Shown piece after piece: positions 6,705-15,061 of a stretch of DNA of 64,000 nucleotides. Location: contig JBFWMN010000002.1 of assembly GCA_050251555.1 (NCBI GenBank), positions 41,039 to 105,038 on the forward strand. The letters are read 5' to 3'. Both the position numbers and the translations under genes were made by a program. This stretch comes from UBA2137 sp050251555. GTDB lineage: Bacteria > Pseudomonadota > Alphaproteobacteria > Micavibrionales > Micavibrionaceae. Below the pieces are notes generated by a model. It was not told the DNA's origin and ran no database searches. It saw only the letters and a list, made by a program, of their open reading frames with translations. Numbering within the stretch: the stretch's first letter is position 1; every line of letters starts with the position of its first letter.

Positions 6705-9026
6705 ATGAGAGTATTCGCATATCTTCAAGACAGCGATCTTGTTGAAGAGATCACCGATGTTCTTGATGCGCTTCCTGAAACGTATGAGGTAGAATATGCC
6801 AGCGGAGAAAGCGATCTACTCTCGCTGATCCAGCATCATGATTACGACTTGATCCTGCTCGGAATTGACGGCGCCAGAACATACCCGTTCACAACTCTCG
6901 AACTTTTGAAAAACCGGTCTCTAAAAGGGCCTGTGATTTGCCTTCATGTTAACGGCAAAGCCAATACTCTCTTCAATGCACTGAGCCATGGCGCGCAGGT
7001 TGCCCTTCCCTTTACGCCGGAATCTTTCCCCAAGAACACGCTGGAGATGCTGCTCAACAATGCCTATCTCACGGCAAACGGCGTGAATAAGAATATTGTG
7101 GTCGGCGCGCTGAAAATGGATCTGGATGCCAAAACAGTACAAGTCAACGCACACCCCTTGGATCTGACTTTCTATGAGTATAAAACGCTGGAAGCACTCT
7201 TAATGCACGTCGACAAATCCATGTCCCGCGACAAGGTTCTTCAACATGTCTATGGATACCGCTCGGAGGATTTAGTTGGAAACACCGTTGAAGTTTTCAT
7301 TACACGCATTCGTAAAAAACTGAATTTAGCGCAAGAAGGTTTGGGCGATCGCCTCACAACGGTGCGCGGACACGGCTATCTCTTCACCTCCGAAGAAGCT
7401 GCTGAGCCTAAGCCTGAGCCAGAGGTTAAACCTCAAGGCTCTTTCACCGCCCAACTCCCCGTCAGAACCAGAGCGCCTCAACCGCGCCCAGCCATAGCCC
7501 GACAACACTTTCCCTCACCGAAAGCCATGGCGCCCGTCTCAGCATGGCGTACCGAAGACACGCTTGAATTGACACCGCTTAAGCTCAATACAGCCCTGCA
7601 AAAAGCGGCGATTGCTGACAAACCCATTCATTTAGCGCCTCAGGAATTCAAAATTCTTCATACCCTTTTCCTGCGCCATCCTAAACCGCTTTCAGTCTAT
7701 GATCTTGCTGAACAAATGATGGGGGATGCGACGAAAACGGCTTCTGCCTATGTCGCACTGGGTAAATTGCGCCAGAAGATGAGCGAAGCCGGAGCAGACG
7801 AAGACATCATTATGAATATCAATCGTGTTGGATATCGCATCCGCACAAGCAGCGAGGATGCTGCTGAAATCACAGAGCAATACAAACCGCAAAAAACAAG
7901 CGCTGCTGCGCCAAAAGCCAAAACGTTCTTTGCCAAGCAAGCCACACTGCCTAAAGAGGTTGTGCTTGAGGATTTCGGACCTTGGTCTTTTAACAGAGAA
8001 GAAAAAATACTGCGTTACAAAGGAATTTCCATTCCTGCCAATGACGCCGAATTTTCTTTCATTGAACAATTAATTGACGCTTACCCGAAAATCGTCGCAC
8101 GTGAGACACTTGCCCGTACCCTTTATGGCGGCAAGATCGGAAGTTTGAATACGCGCATATCTTTATTCCGTAAGAAACTTGATGATTGCGGTTTAACTCA
8201 AATTCCTTTTTCAAATATCCATGGCGTTGGCTTCAAGCTGGATATGAAGGCTGGCGAATTGTCAAAAGACCAGTCGCAACCCGTTGTAAAAGCCGCGACT
8301 GAATTTCGTGCATCCTCTTCATTGCCCCGCACGCCAATCCGTCCGATACCGTCCGGAACCGCACAGAACCTTTCGGTTGAGAGAGCCGAAAAACCCAAAC
8401 CAAAACGCCTTCCGACAGCAGCGCCATCTGCCTTTCAAGGAGAAGGCGCCTTTACATCGGGTGCTTTGGAAATCAATGCGGATACAGGGCTTGTTACCTA
8501 TGAAGATGCAGTTCTGGAACATGTCATTGGCAAAAACATAGATCTTCTGATCCTGCTGACTAAAAACCATGGTCAGGCCGTAACTTTTGAAAAACTGGCA
8601 GAGCATTTATTGGGTGACGGCTCACAAGACAACCAAAAGCGCATTCAAATGGGCGTGTCTTCCTTACGACACCAAATCAACAAATCCGTATGGGGTTTGG
8701 GAGATTCCCTAATTTCCGATATCGGCAGTTTTGGCGTAACTCTTGTGACAGGCGAAAGTGATTTGCAAAATGTGCGTCACGATAACCGGGAACGTCTGCA
8801 AGAAGAGCGCGCTGCAAGAAGAGAAGCCGCAAATTCCAATGGGGGCGATAAGGCTCAAACTGCCTCAAAAGCGCCCGCGCAACCCGCCATTACAGTCAAC
8901 GGAAAGCCTTTGCACTCGACGCAAAAACGTGCGGCACATGGGGGCGTTTCTCCCGCGAAAAAAGATGGTCCCCAAAGCGCAAACGATCGCTTCAGACAAC
9001 GCTACGGAAATTTTGGTTTACAATAA
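6705..9026 (+). CDS. Regulator with degenerate receiver and four tandem OmpR-type winged helices
   Basis: The 773-residue protein starts with a receiver-like fold (residues 1-125), followed by a clear OmpR/CtrA-type winged helix (about 129-230, ending GHGYLF). After Pro-rich linkers come three more segments with the same architecture: about 278-380 (ending RVGYRI), 424-514 (ending HGVGFKL) and 581-684 (ending GSFGVTL). Each has the N-terminal strands, an EF/EYK-type helix, a recognition-helix region with spaced Arg/Lys, and a terminal Gly-hairpin. Ordinary response regulators have one such domain. The receiver lacks the usual phospho-Asp (Gly in DLILLG) and the conserved Lys. A G-rich ribosome-binding site precedes the ATG. 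The role is inferred: a DNA-binding protein that may bridge several sites. Confidence 0.85.
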   Translation: MRVFAYLQDSDLVEEITDVLDALPETYEVEYASGESDLLSLIQHHDYDLILLGIDGARTYPFTTLELLKNRSLKGPVICLHVNGKANTLFNALSHGAQVALPFTPESFPKNTLEMLLNNAYLTANGVNKNIVVGALKMDLDAKTVQVNAHPLDLTFYEYKTLEALLMHVDKSMSRDKVLQHVYGYRSEDLVGNTVEVFITRIRKKLNLAQEGLGDRLTTVRGHGYLFTSEEAAEPKPEPEVKPQGSFTAQLPVRTRAPQPRPAIARQHFPSPKAMAPVSAWRTEDTLELTPLKLNTALQKAAIADKPIHLAPQEFKILHTLFLRHPKPLSVYDLAEQMMGDATKTASAYVALGKLRQKMSEAGADEDIIMNINRVGYRIRTSSEDAAEITEQYKPQKTSAAAPKAKTFFAKQATLPKEVVLEDFGPWSFNREEKILRYKGISIPANDAEFSFIEQLIDAYPKIVARETLARTLYGGKIGSLNTRISLFRKKLDDCGLTQIPFSNIHGVGFKLDMKAGELSKDQSQPVVKAATEFRASSSLPRTPIRPIPSGTAQNLSVERAEKPKPKRLPTAAPSAFQGEGAFTSGALEINADTGLVTYEDAVLEHVIGKNIDLLILLTKNHGQAVTFEKLAEHLLGDGSQDNQKRIQMGVSSLRHQINKSVWGLGDSLISDIGSFGVTLVTGESDLQNVRHDNRERLQEERAARREAANSNGGDKAQTASKAPAQPAITVNGKPLHSTQKRAAHGGVSPAKKDGPQSANDRFRQRYGNFGLQ

Positions 9027-9692
9027 GCCGTCGTCAGAAAGTTTTTTGATCAACTGCGCGGCGAAGGCTTCGCCCAGACGGTTCCAGCTCATGCGGTCAG
9101 GTCCGCGTGTCGTAAACTCACCGATCCAAAGCCGTTGAAAATCAGGCAGACGAATAAGCTCGGCGCGGTAGGCGGCTTCAGGTTCGGCAAAATCAGTGCC
9201 GCCGACAAATCCCCCCTCATCGGCGTACCGTCTACCGCCCATCGGGAAACCCAGCCCAACGCCGACGCCGCTGCTTGATCCGCCATAGGCACCCACACCG
9301 ACACGCGGTCCATAGCCGAAATCATCATCAGGATAGGTGCGCACATGGTGAACTTTGCGGCCCGTCGCGACAATGGTCAGCACATAATCCGCGCCGCTTT
9401 TGACAGCTTCCTTACGCTTTGCCGCATCCGTGTAATGGCGTGTCGGTATAAAAACGCTCTCCCCCGCCATCGCCTGAATGCCGCGCGCAGAAAAATCCTG
9501 TACGGAAGCAGCCTCGATGGCACGTTGTTCGGAAAGCCCCATCCCTTCGGCAGAAACCAGAACGTGACGGATTTTCTGCCCCTTATAATCAGGATCAAGC
9601 ACACTGGTTCCGCTGGTTTGCGTTGTCCGTGCGCACGCCGCCATGAAGAGGGCGGAAAGCAGTAAAAAAGTGAGAAGGCGTGTTTTGATCAT
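9018..9692 (-). CDS. Outer-membrane-type lipoprotein of unknown function
   Basis: The protein has about 224 residues and a lipoprotein signal: basic start, hydrophobic stretch and lipobox Met-Ala-Ala-Cys near residues 17-20. The mature part alternates short strands with a Gly-rich region (GVGVGLGFPMGG). This resembles small lipoproteins that read out as hypothetical in alphaproteobacteria. The frame is open upstream, but the ATG at 9692 forms a TGATG overlap with the stop of the preceding gene and starts the signal peptide directly. The 3' end overlaps the convergent regulator gene by 9 bases. Confidence 0.75.
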   Translation of the reverse strand: MIKTRLLTFLLLSALFMAACARTTQTSGTSVLDPDYKGQKIRHVLVSAEGMGLSEQRAIEAASVQDFSARGIQAMAGESVFIPTRHYTDAAKRKEAVKSGADYVLTIVATGRKVHHVRTYPDDDFGYGPRVGVGAYGGSSSGVGVGLGFPMGGRRYADEGGFVGGTDFAEPEAAYRAELIRLPDFQRLWIGEFTTRGPDRMSWNRLGEAFAAQLIKKLSDDGLL

Positions 9693-10462
9693 CACGAATG
9701 ATCTAGTGCGTGCGACTTTGCCAAGCAAGCGCGGCGAATTTGATTGCGCACGCCTTCAAACACTTTTTGACCGAACAAAATTGCATTGCGTTCATCCAAC
9801 TGGTCTTCATAGAACGGCGATACACGGAAGAATGTCCGCTTTTCCCAAAGAGCCGAGAAATATTCGGCATCCCCGTAAAGCGGGTGATCCGTCTCAATCC
9901 GGCCTGTATTATAAAAACGCGCCAACTGGTTATGGAACTGGTGATGCTGTTCGTGCACCAAGGCCTCGAGTGCGCTGTAGAAACTTGTCGCCAAACCTGC
10001 GTTTTGCGTATTCAGGATAATCTTGTCGTCGATTGCCGTCTCATTCCCTACCTCGAAATGCGTTGTACCGACAATACTGCCCTTATCTTCCCACGTAATT
10101 TTTGTGGCTTCGAAAGGCAGGTTCGTCCAAGCCGACTGCACAGCCGCCTGCAGGTCACAGATTTGTGTGAGAATTTCGGTCTGCGTGCTGCGTGGGAGAT
10201 ACTCCCACCCTGTCACCCAGTCCTGCAGATGCGCGCTGCCCAAAATTTCATGGATCAGATCATCCCGCATATGGGCCAGCGTCTCGCGGTAAGATTCGGA
10301 ACTGCGAAAACTCCGCAACAGGAAGCTAAGCTCAGCCGTTTCTTCCTCGCTCAGCGGCGTATCGCCGTATAAACGGCTATGATAAGGGGTAACGGCTTCG
10401 AAATGTTCGCTTAATGGCGCATTCATCGTGTTTTTATTCTTTTTAACCTCGACCCTGTTCAT
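9692..10462 (-). CDS. Putative zinc metallopeptidase-like protein with HExxH motif
   Basis: The 256-residue protein has no signal peptide. Residues around 168-172 read His-Glu-Gln-His-His in the helix ALVHEQHHQFHNQL, a match to the HExxH zinc-peptidase motif. An Asp-Glu-Arg-Asn segment about 60 residues later could supply a third ligand. The rest is not recognised. A promoter-like pair lies at 10478-10506. It would give a very short leader to the first ATG; a second ATG at 10426 is also possible. It is translationally coupled to the downstream lipoprotein gene (TGATG), which suggests a shared function at the envelope. Confidence 0.65.
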   Translation of the reverse strand: MNRVEVKKNKNTMNAPLSEHFEAVTPYHSRLYGDTPLSEEETAELSFLLRSFRSSESYRETLAHMRDDLIHEILGSAHLQDWVTGWEYLPRSTQTEILTQICDLQAAVQSAWTNLPFEATKITWEDKGSIVGTTHFEVGNETAIDDKIILNTQNAGLATSFYSALEALVHEQHHQFHNQLARFYNTGRIETDHPLYGDAEYFSALWEKRTFFRVSPFYEDQLDERNAILFGQKVFEGVRNQIRRACLAKSHALDHS

Positions 10463-10477
10463 GAGGGATATGCGTAA

Positions 10478-10506
10478 ATGCTAATAGGCGAAAACTGTGC
10501 CGTCAA
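10478..10506 (-). promoter_or_regulatory. Candidate promoter with overlapping inverted repeat
   Basis: On the minus strand, TTGACG and TAGCAT are separated by 17 bp. The -35 box is half of the inverted repeat CGTCAA-ATTA-TTGACG at 10501-10516, so a regulator could occlude it. Confidence 0.45.
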
Positions 10507-10543
10507 ATTATTGACGTGCTGTTATGCACAAAACGCAGGGCAT

Positions 10544-10577
10544 GAAAAAACCTCCCGCAATGCTGAGGAAGGTTTTT
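10544..10577 (-). terminator. Intrinsic terminator downstream of sodC
   Basis: The hairpin AAAACCT...AGGTTTT has a small internal mismatch and, on the minus strand, ends in six T residues. It lies about 30 bases after the sodC stop. Confidence 0.75.
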
Positions 10578-10604
10578 ATCGTTTGATAAACTCTTTAGGG
10601 CCGA

Positions 10605-11333
10605 TTAATTGGGCATCGGCGTGTTTTGTTGCGGATCATCGCCATTGGCGTCGGTCAGGACGGCACAGGCTTCACGTCCGCCGGCATCACCGGTCGGCTG
10701 CGTTTTGAAATCATCTTCGCCTTCATGAATAATCAGAGCCGAACCATCAGCATCGTAAATCGAGAAACGACCTGCAGGCGCGTTCTTTAACAGGCTCAAC
10801 TGAGGGGCCATAATGGAGCTTTCAACTTTTCCGTCATCACCCACGACAAGGTTGCCCAGATCACCGGCATGTGCGCTATCCGAATGAGGCTTCCCGTGAT
10901 CTTTGTGTCCCGGATTAAAGTGGCCCCCTGCTGTCGTAAAGCCGGCATTGCCCATACACAAGCCTGTTTCGTGAACATGGATGCCATGCTTGCCGGGTTT
11001 CAAGTCATTCAGGCTGACACGAAAAACAAGGCCTCTGTCTGTCTCAAGCATCTGCACAACACCGATAGAATTGCCCGTCTTGTCGGTAACATCGGCTGTT
11101 TTAAACATCGCGGTACCATTATCATCTTCGCCAGTCGCGGCAGGGGCCTGCTGTTCCGTCTGTACAGTGGGCGCGTTTCCTGTCGTCGTTGGTGTTTGTT
11201 CGCCGACGGTTTCGGTCGGTGCACCCGCGTCCGCCCCATCCGCTTTTTCCTCTGCCTTATCCTTACAGGCCGAAAAGCCGATGGCGCAGGTTGCCATTAA
11301 AACAAGCAGCGCGGATTTTCTGAAATTTTTCAT
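10605..11333 (-). CDS. sodC: Cu/Zn superoxide dismutase, lipoprotein form
   Basis: This envelope enzyme of about 242 residues converts superoxide to peroxide and oxygen. A lipobox (Gly-Phe-Ser-Ala-Cys) near residue 22 is followed by a long Ala/Thr/Glu-rich spacer, then the SOD fold. Copper ligands are visible in HGIHVHE and GGHFNP. Zinc ligands lie in the His-Ser-Asp-Ser-Ala-His-Ala-Gly-Asp segment. The disulfide Cys pair is in GLCMG and REACAVL. The first ATG of the frame is 24 bases upstream, but its codons contain the AGGAAGGGGA ribosome-binding site. The ATG at 11333 is therefore taken as the start. Confidence 0.93.
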   Translation of the reverse strand: MKNFRKSALLVLMATCAIGFSACKDKAEEKADGADAGAPTETVGEQTPTTTGNAPTVQTEQQAPAATGEDDNGTAMFKTADVTDKTGNSIGVVQMLETDRGLVFRVSLNDLKPGKHGIHVHETGLCMGNAGFTTAGGHFNPGHKDHGKPHSDSAHAGDLGNLVVGDDGKVESSIMAPQLSLLKNAPAGRFSIYDADGSALIIHEGEDDFKTQPTGDAGGREACAVLTDANGDDPQQNTPMPN

Positions 11334-11407
11334 GGTATTTATCCCCTTCCTCTTCACTTTTAAAAATAGTCGTGTGGCTACAAAGTGTATGTTTTTTCAC
11401 GAAAAAG

Positions 11408-11449
11408 AAAAGGTCACTGACCGCAAAAAACTGCAATCAGTGACCTTTT
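11408..11449 (-). terminator. Intrinsic terminator of the glycine-zipper gene
   Basis: A perfect 13-bp stem AAAAGGTCACTGA / TCAGTGACCTTTT has a 16-nt loop and T residues on the minus strand. Confidence 0.9.
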
Positions 11450-11461
11450 ATCTCAACCTGC

Positions 11462-11959
11462 TTATGCAGCGAGGTTGTAAGCCTGATCGTCATTTTTGAA
11501 GATTTCTTCAATACGATCATGTTGTTTGTCATCAATCGGTTTGACAGCCATCAGAACCGAGCCGCGACGCACTTCCTCGTCATAGATCTTGGCTTCGTGT
11601 TCGTTGAAGCCTGCGCCGATCAGCGCGCCGATCAGACCGCCTGTTGTCGCTCCCGTGGCAAGACCCGCCAGTGCACCGACCATCGCACCTGTCACAACCA
11701 GGTTGAGACCTGGAATAGCCAGCGTTCCGGCTGTGGTCACAGCTCCCAGTACAGCACCGATCAAACCGCCTGCGGTTGCGCCACCTGCAAATCCTTCATC
11801 AGCCTTAGAATGATCTTCCATAACAAAATGGTCACCGCGTGTATTGTCGGTCACAACGATCGAAATTTGCGTGTCAGAAACGCCGATTCTTTCCAGTTCA
11901 CGCAGAGCATGTTCGGCAGCCATACGTGTTTCAAATGTAGCAGATACGAGGGATGTCAT
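11462..11959 (-). CDS. Glycine-zipper stress-type protein (general stress protein 17M/DUF1269-like)
   Basis: The protein has about 165 residues. The N-terminal 45 residues form a beta-alpha-beta fold, starting with VSATF and containing an Ala-Glu-His-Ala-Leu-Arg-Glu-Leu helix, as in proteins related to general stress protein 17M. The middle (about 60-115) is a long run of Gly-X-X-X-Gly repeats typical of membrane-inserting glycine zippers, and the C-terminal part returns to a soluble fold. AAAAGGAGAATTCTC before the second in-frame ATG decides the start. The gene is a single-gene unit with a strong terminator. Confidence 0.75.
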   Translation of the reverse strand: MTSLVSATFETRMAAEHALRELERIGVSDTQISIVVTDNTRGDHFVMEDHSKADEGFAGGATAGGLIGAVLGAVTTAGTLAIPGLNLVVTGAMVGALAGLATGATTGGLIGALIGAGFNEHEAKIYDEEVRRGSVLMAVKPIDDKQHDRIEEIFKNDDQAYNLAA

Positions 11960-12076
11960 GAGAATTCTCCTTTTCATGTCGTTTATTTTTTAGAGGAAAA
12001 AAGCCTGATAGGTTGTCCCCCTACAGGCCTGTTCCATCACCCTTACCTATGCTCAAAGGGAGAATTCGTTCCGTTT

Positions 12077-12442
12077 TTAGTCGTGACCGCGATGATGTTT
12101 TTTACGCGAGTCCCAGTGTTTGTCATGTTTGCGGTCCCATCTGCGATCGCTGACATAGACGTTTCGCTGCGGGTAATAGCCGCGACGCACTACATAAGAT
12201 GGGGAATCAAAAAAATTGATATTGAACCAGCTTCCCGAAGGATAGACCGCCTGTTGTCTCACAGGTCTCGCACATTCACGGTGCGTTACCTGATAAGGCA
12301 CGCCCCAGCGATATTCGATGGCCTTGTATGTCCGGCAATTCTGGCCTCCGTCGGCAGAAGCCTCTTTTGCGCCGCCACCCAGTGCCAACACCGTTAAGCC
12401 CACTGCGAGGATGAGCTGTTTTTTCATTCCGAGAGGATTCAT
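12077..12442 (-). CDS. Small exported basic protein, His/Arg/Tyr-rich
   Basis: The 121-residue protein has a signal peptide (MKKQLILAVGLTVLALGG region, cleavage likely after Ala-Ser-Ala near residue 30). The mature part has two Cys that could pair, aromatic Tyr/Arg repeats and a very basic tail rich in Lys, His and Asp. The family is not recognised. An AAGGAG-type site 8 bases before the first ATG supports the 12442 start rather than the later Met. Confidence 0.7.
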   Translation of the reverse strand: MNPLGMKKQLILAVGLTVLALGGGAKEASADGGQNCRTYKAIEYRWGVPYQVTHRECARPVRQQAVYPSGSWFNINFFDSPSYVVRRGYYPQRNVYVSDRRWDRKHDKHWDSRKKHHRGHD

Positions 12443-12531
12443 GGTTCTTGCTCCTTTTCTTCCCCTCGAAAAGTGTATCTCTCAGGCGGTACTACGTATG
12501 CCCCGCCTGTTTCCCTTCTTTTTCGAAAAAT

Positions 12532-12569
12532 AAAAAGCCCGCATAGTGAGGGGGACTATGCGAGCTTTT
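12532..12569 (-). terminator. Orphan intrinsic terminator
   Basis: The stem GCATAGT / ACTATGC is extended by GC and AAAA/TTTT pairs around a small mismatch. On the minus strand it is followed by CTTTTTATTTTT. It is taken as the 3' end of the candidate small RNA. Confidence 0.75.
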
Positions 12570-12658
12570 GTTATGTTCAAGAGTGGTTGGGAACCTGGAG
12601 TCCTCTTGAGCTATGCTGAAATGTCTTTAAGGTTCATCTTCTCAGCGTGAAGCAAACA
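12532..12658 (-). ncRNA. Candidate small RNA gene
   Basis: The stretch between two divergent genes holds no credible ORF. On the minus strand it has a promoter-like pair (TTGAAA at 12689-12694, TCTATC at 12665-12670, 18 bp apart). About 90 bases later comes a strong terminator (12532-12569) that belongs to no protein gene. The expected transcript is about 127 nt and contains a CTCAAGAG...CTCTTG pairing that could form a stem. The sequence is not a match to an RNA family I know. The boundaries are estimates. Confidence 0.45.
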
Positions 12659-12723
12659 TGTTTTGATAGAGAAAAGTTCACTTCTTTTTTTCAAAAAAAC
12701 ACATTTTTTAAGGGGCTGTTTCT

Positions 12724-13695
12724 TTGACGGATACACCGCAGGCTTTAACACCTTATGACGCCATGCAAATGGCGGTTGATATCGTGAATTCCTCCCCCCA
12801 CCCGACCAACAAAGTGGCGGCGACTCTGGTCACACACGATAGTGTTATCAGCGCGACGAATTATTGGCCCGAGGAGATTTTGCAAACACTGGGGACAGAG
12901 GCGCGGATCGGCGGTGCCAGCGGCACGATCCACGCCGAAACGGCTGTGATTTTGCGCACCCCGAAAAGCAAGGGCGGCGCCATTTATATTACCGATCCCT
13001 TTTGCCCCAATTGCGCGAAAAATGTCATCGAGGCAGGGATAGCAACCGTCTATATCGATCATAAAGGGTTCGAGAAGGATTTCTGGGAACGGCGCTCGGG
13101 CGATTTTGCCAATATGTCGATGGCCCTGATTGCCCGTGCAGGGTTGTCCGTTTACGAGGTGAACAGAAAGGCCGCCACACTGACCCCGATTTATGAGCCG
13201 AAGGCGGGTTATATCCCCGTCGAGGACGCCCCCGTCACCATTACGCCGCTGGATAATGATGCGGGGAATTTTGCAAGCGAGCTCAGCGAAATTTGCGCCA
13301 CACAATATAATCGCAAAATTGCATTTGCACGGGGAGTAGACGCGCACGGCAAGGGCTGGTCTTTATGTGCCAGAGCCCATGCGGTGACGGGTTTCACGAT
13401 GAAAGACGATCAGGATGTAGACCGTATTTTGCAGGCTCCCGCCAAATACAGCTTTATTCAGGAACCCTTGAACCGCTTACTGATGGTTGCACGCCGCGAA
13501 GGGCTGGCCCTTGATCCCGATACGCTTTATTGCTCACAAATTCCGACCGCCCGCGAGCAGGTCAATTTTATCGGGGCAGGTTTTGATACGCTGAAAGTCG
13601 GACGCACGGATTTCTCCCGCGACGAAAGCGGGCTTGCGGCACGCGACCTTGTGGAAGCGCACCACCTTCTCCATTTCGAAAAAATCAGCCTTTAG
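12724..13695 (+). CDS. Two-domain cytidine/dCMP deaminase-like protein
   Basis: The 323-residue protein has an N-terminal half with zinc-deaminase signatures: His-Ala-Glu near residue 75 and Cys-Pro-Asn-Cys near residue 98. These are in the right order and spacing for the dCMP/tRNA deaminase superfamily. The C-terminal half repeats the layout (QEPLNRLL, then PTAREQVNFIGAGF) but lacks the His-Ala-Glu and zinc Cys, so it is probably a dead second domain. The start is TTG at 12724, preceded by AAGGGG at a good distance; the first Met is 13 codons further. The substrate is unknown. The gene is convergent with odhB, 3 bases away. Confidence 0.75.
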   Translation: MTDTPQALTPYDAMQMAVDIVNSSPHPTNKVAATLVTHDSVISATNYWPEEILQTLGTEARIGGASGTIHAETAVILRTPKSKGGAIYITDPFCPNCAKNVIEAGIATVYIDHKGFEKDFWERRSGDFANMSMALIARAGLSVYEVNRKAATLTPIYEPKAGYIPVEDAPVTITPLDNDAGNFASELSEICATQYNRKIAFARGVDAHGKGWSLCARAHAVTGFTMKDDQDVDRILQAPAKYSFIQEPLNRLLMVARREGLALDPDTLYCSQIPTAREQVNFIGAGFDTLKVGRTDFSRDESGLAARDLVEAHHLLHFEKISL

Positions 13696-13698
13696 GAC

Positions 13699-14949
13699 TT
13701 ACAGGTCCAGAATGAGGCGCTGCGGATCTTCAAGCGCTTGCTTGATACGCACCAGCGTTGTCACGGCCTCACGACCGTCAATGATGCGGTGATCGTATGA
13801 CATTGCCAGATACATCATCGGGCGGGCGGCAATTGTCCCGTCTGAAAGAACGACAGGGCGTTGCACGATATTGTGCATACCCAAGATACCGGATTGCGGC
13901 GTATTCAGGATCGGTGTCGAGAGCATCGAACCGAAAATCCCACCATTGGTGATCGTGAATGTTCCGCCCTGCATTTCGTCCATACCGATTTTACCATCGC
14001 GTGCACGTGTGCCGACATCAATAATGTCTTTTTCAATCTGGGCCATTGATTTCGTATCGCAATCACGGATCACGGGAACGATCAGACCTTGCGGAGTGGA
14101 AACGGCAACACCGATATCGTAGTAATTTTTGTAGATGATCTCATCACCTGAAATCTCGGCATTCACAGCAGGGAATTCCTTAAGGGCATTCACAGCAGCC
14201 TTCACAAAGAAAGACATGAAACCGAGCTTCACGCCGTGTTTCTTTTCAAATACATCCTTGTAGGAATTACGCAATTCCATGATCGCGCTCATATCCACTT
14301 CGTTAAAAGTGGTCAGCATGGCAGCGGTGTTTTGGGCTTCTTTCAGACGCTCGGCAATACGCTGACGCAAACGTGTCATGCGCACGCGTTCTTCGCGAGG
14401 GCCTGTTTCACGAGGTGTTACAGGGTGCGTTGTCACGGCTTTGTGGGCAGGGGTCGTACCGGCATCGGCGGCGGACACTTTGCTGCCGCGAGTCTCCATG
14501 TATTCCTGAACATCACCTTTGGTGAGGCGACCATCTTTGCCCGTACCTGTAATTTTCGATGCATCCAGACCGTTATCGTCAATCATCTTACGAACGGCAG
14601 GCGATAATTCACCTGAAGCATCCGTTGTTGAAGCTGCGGGGGCAGAGGCGGCTGCGGCAGGAGCAGCAGCTTTAGGCTCTTCTTTGGGTTCGTCTTTCTT
14701 GGCACCTTTATCGTTGGCGGCTTCGATCTCACCGAGGATGGCGCCGACTTCGACATTGCCGCCTTCTTTAACCAGAATTTTGGCAATCACACCGGCTGAG
14801 GGCGCGTTAACTTCGAGTGTGACCTTGTCTGTTTCCAGCTCGACAATCGGCTCGTCGGCATTGACCACGTCACCTTCTTTTTTCAGCCATTGGGCAACGG
14901 TTGCTTCGCTCACGGATTCGCCGAGGGTAGGCACTTTGATTTCGGTCAT
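13699..14949 (-). CDS. odhB: 2-oxoglutarate dehydrogenase E2, dihydrolipoyl succinyltransferase
   Basis: The 416-residue E2 core of the 2-oxoglutarate dehydrogenase complex transfers the succinyl group to CoA in the TCA cycle. The lipoyl domain (residues 1-75) carries the lipoylated Lys in ETDKV. An Ala/Pro/Glu linker follows, then the E3/E1-binding domain (about 115-150). The catalytic domain has the active-site His and Asp in SYDHRIIDG near the C terminus. AAGGACC supports the start. It is the last gene of the sucC-sucD-odhA-odhB series, but an unrelated gene separates it from odhA. Confidence 0.97.
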   Translation of the reverse strand: MTEIKVPTLGESVSEATVAQWLKKEGDVVNADEPIVELETDKVTLEVNAPSAGVIAKILVKEGGNVEVGAILGEIEAANDKGAKKDEPKEEPKAAAPAAAASAPAASTTDASGELSPAVRKMIDDNGLDASKITGTGKDGRLTKGDVQEYMETRGSKVSAADAGTTPAHKAVTTHPVTPRETGPREERVRMTRLRQRIAERLKEAQNTAAMLTTFNEVDMSAIMELRNSYKDVFEKKHGVKLGFMSFFVKAAVNALKEFPAVNAEISGDEIIYKNYYDIGVAVSTPQGLIVPVIRDCDTKSMAQIEKDIIDVGTRARDGKIGMDEMQGGTFTITNGGIFGSMLSTPILNTPQSGILGMHNIVQRPVVLSDGTIAARPMMYLAMSYDHRIIDGREAVTTLVRIKQALEDPQRLILDL

Positions 14950-15061
14950 TGGATACGGTCCTTAAATATTCAAGAAAGACGGAGTTTATAATTGTTTTAA
15001 CCCGCCTAATGTGGCCCGTCTTCCCTCAAAAATCAATGGGAAAGGCGCTGAAAAAATGCGC

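Noticed and set aside
9710..10372. 220-residue plus-strand ORF
   Set aside because: It is entirely antisense to the HEQHH protein gene, which has a promoter and a coupled downstream partner.
11519..12397. 292-residue plus-strand ORF
   Set aside because: It runs antisense across two minus-strand genes with good ribosome-binding sites and recognisable features, and it has no start signal.
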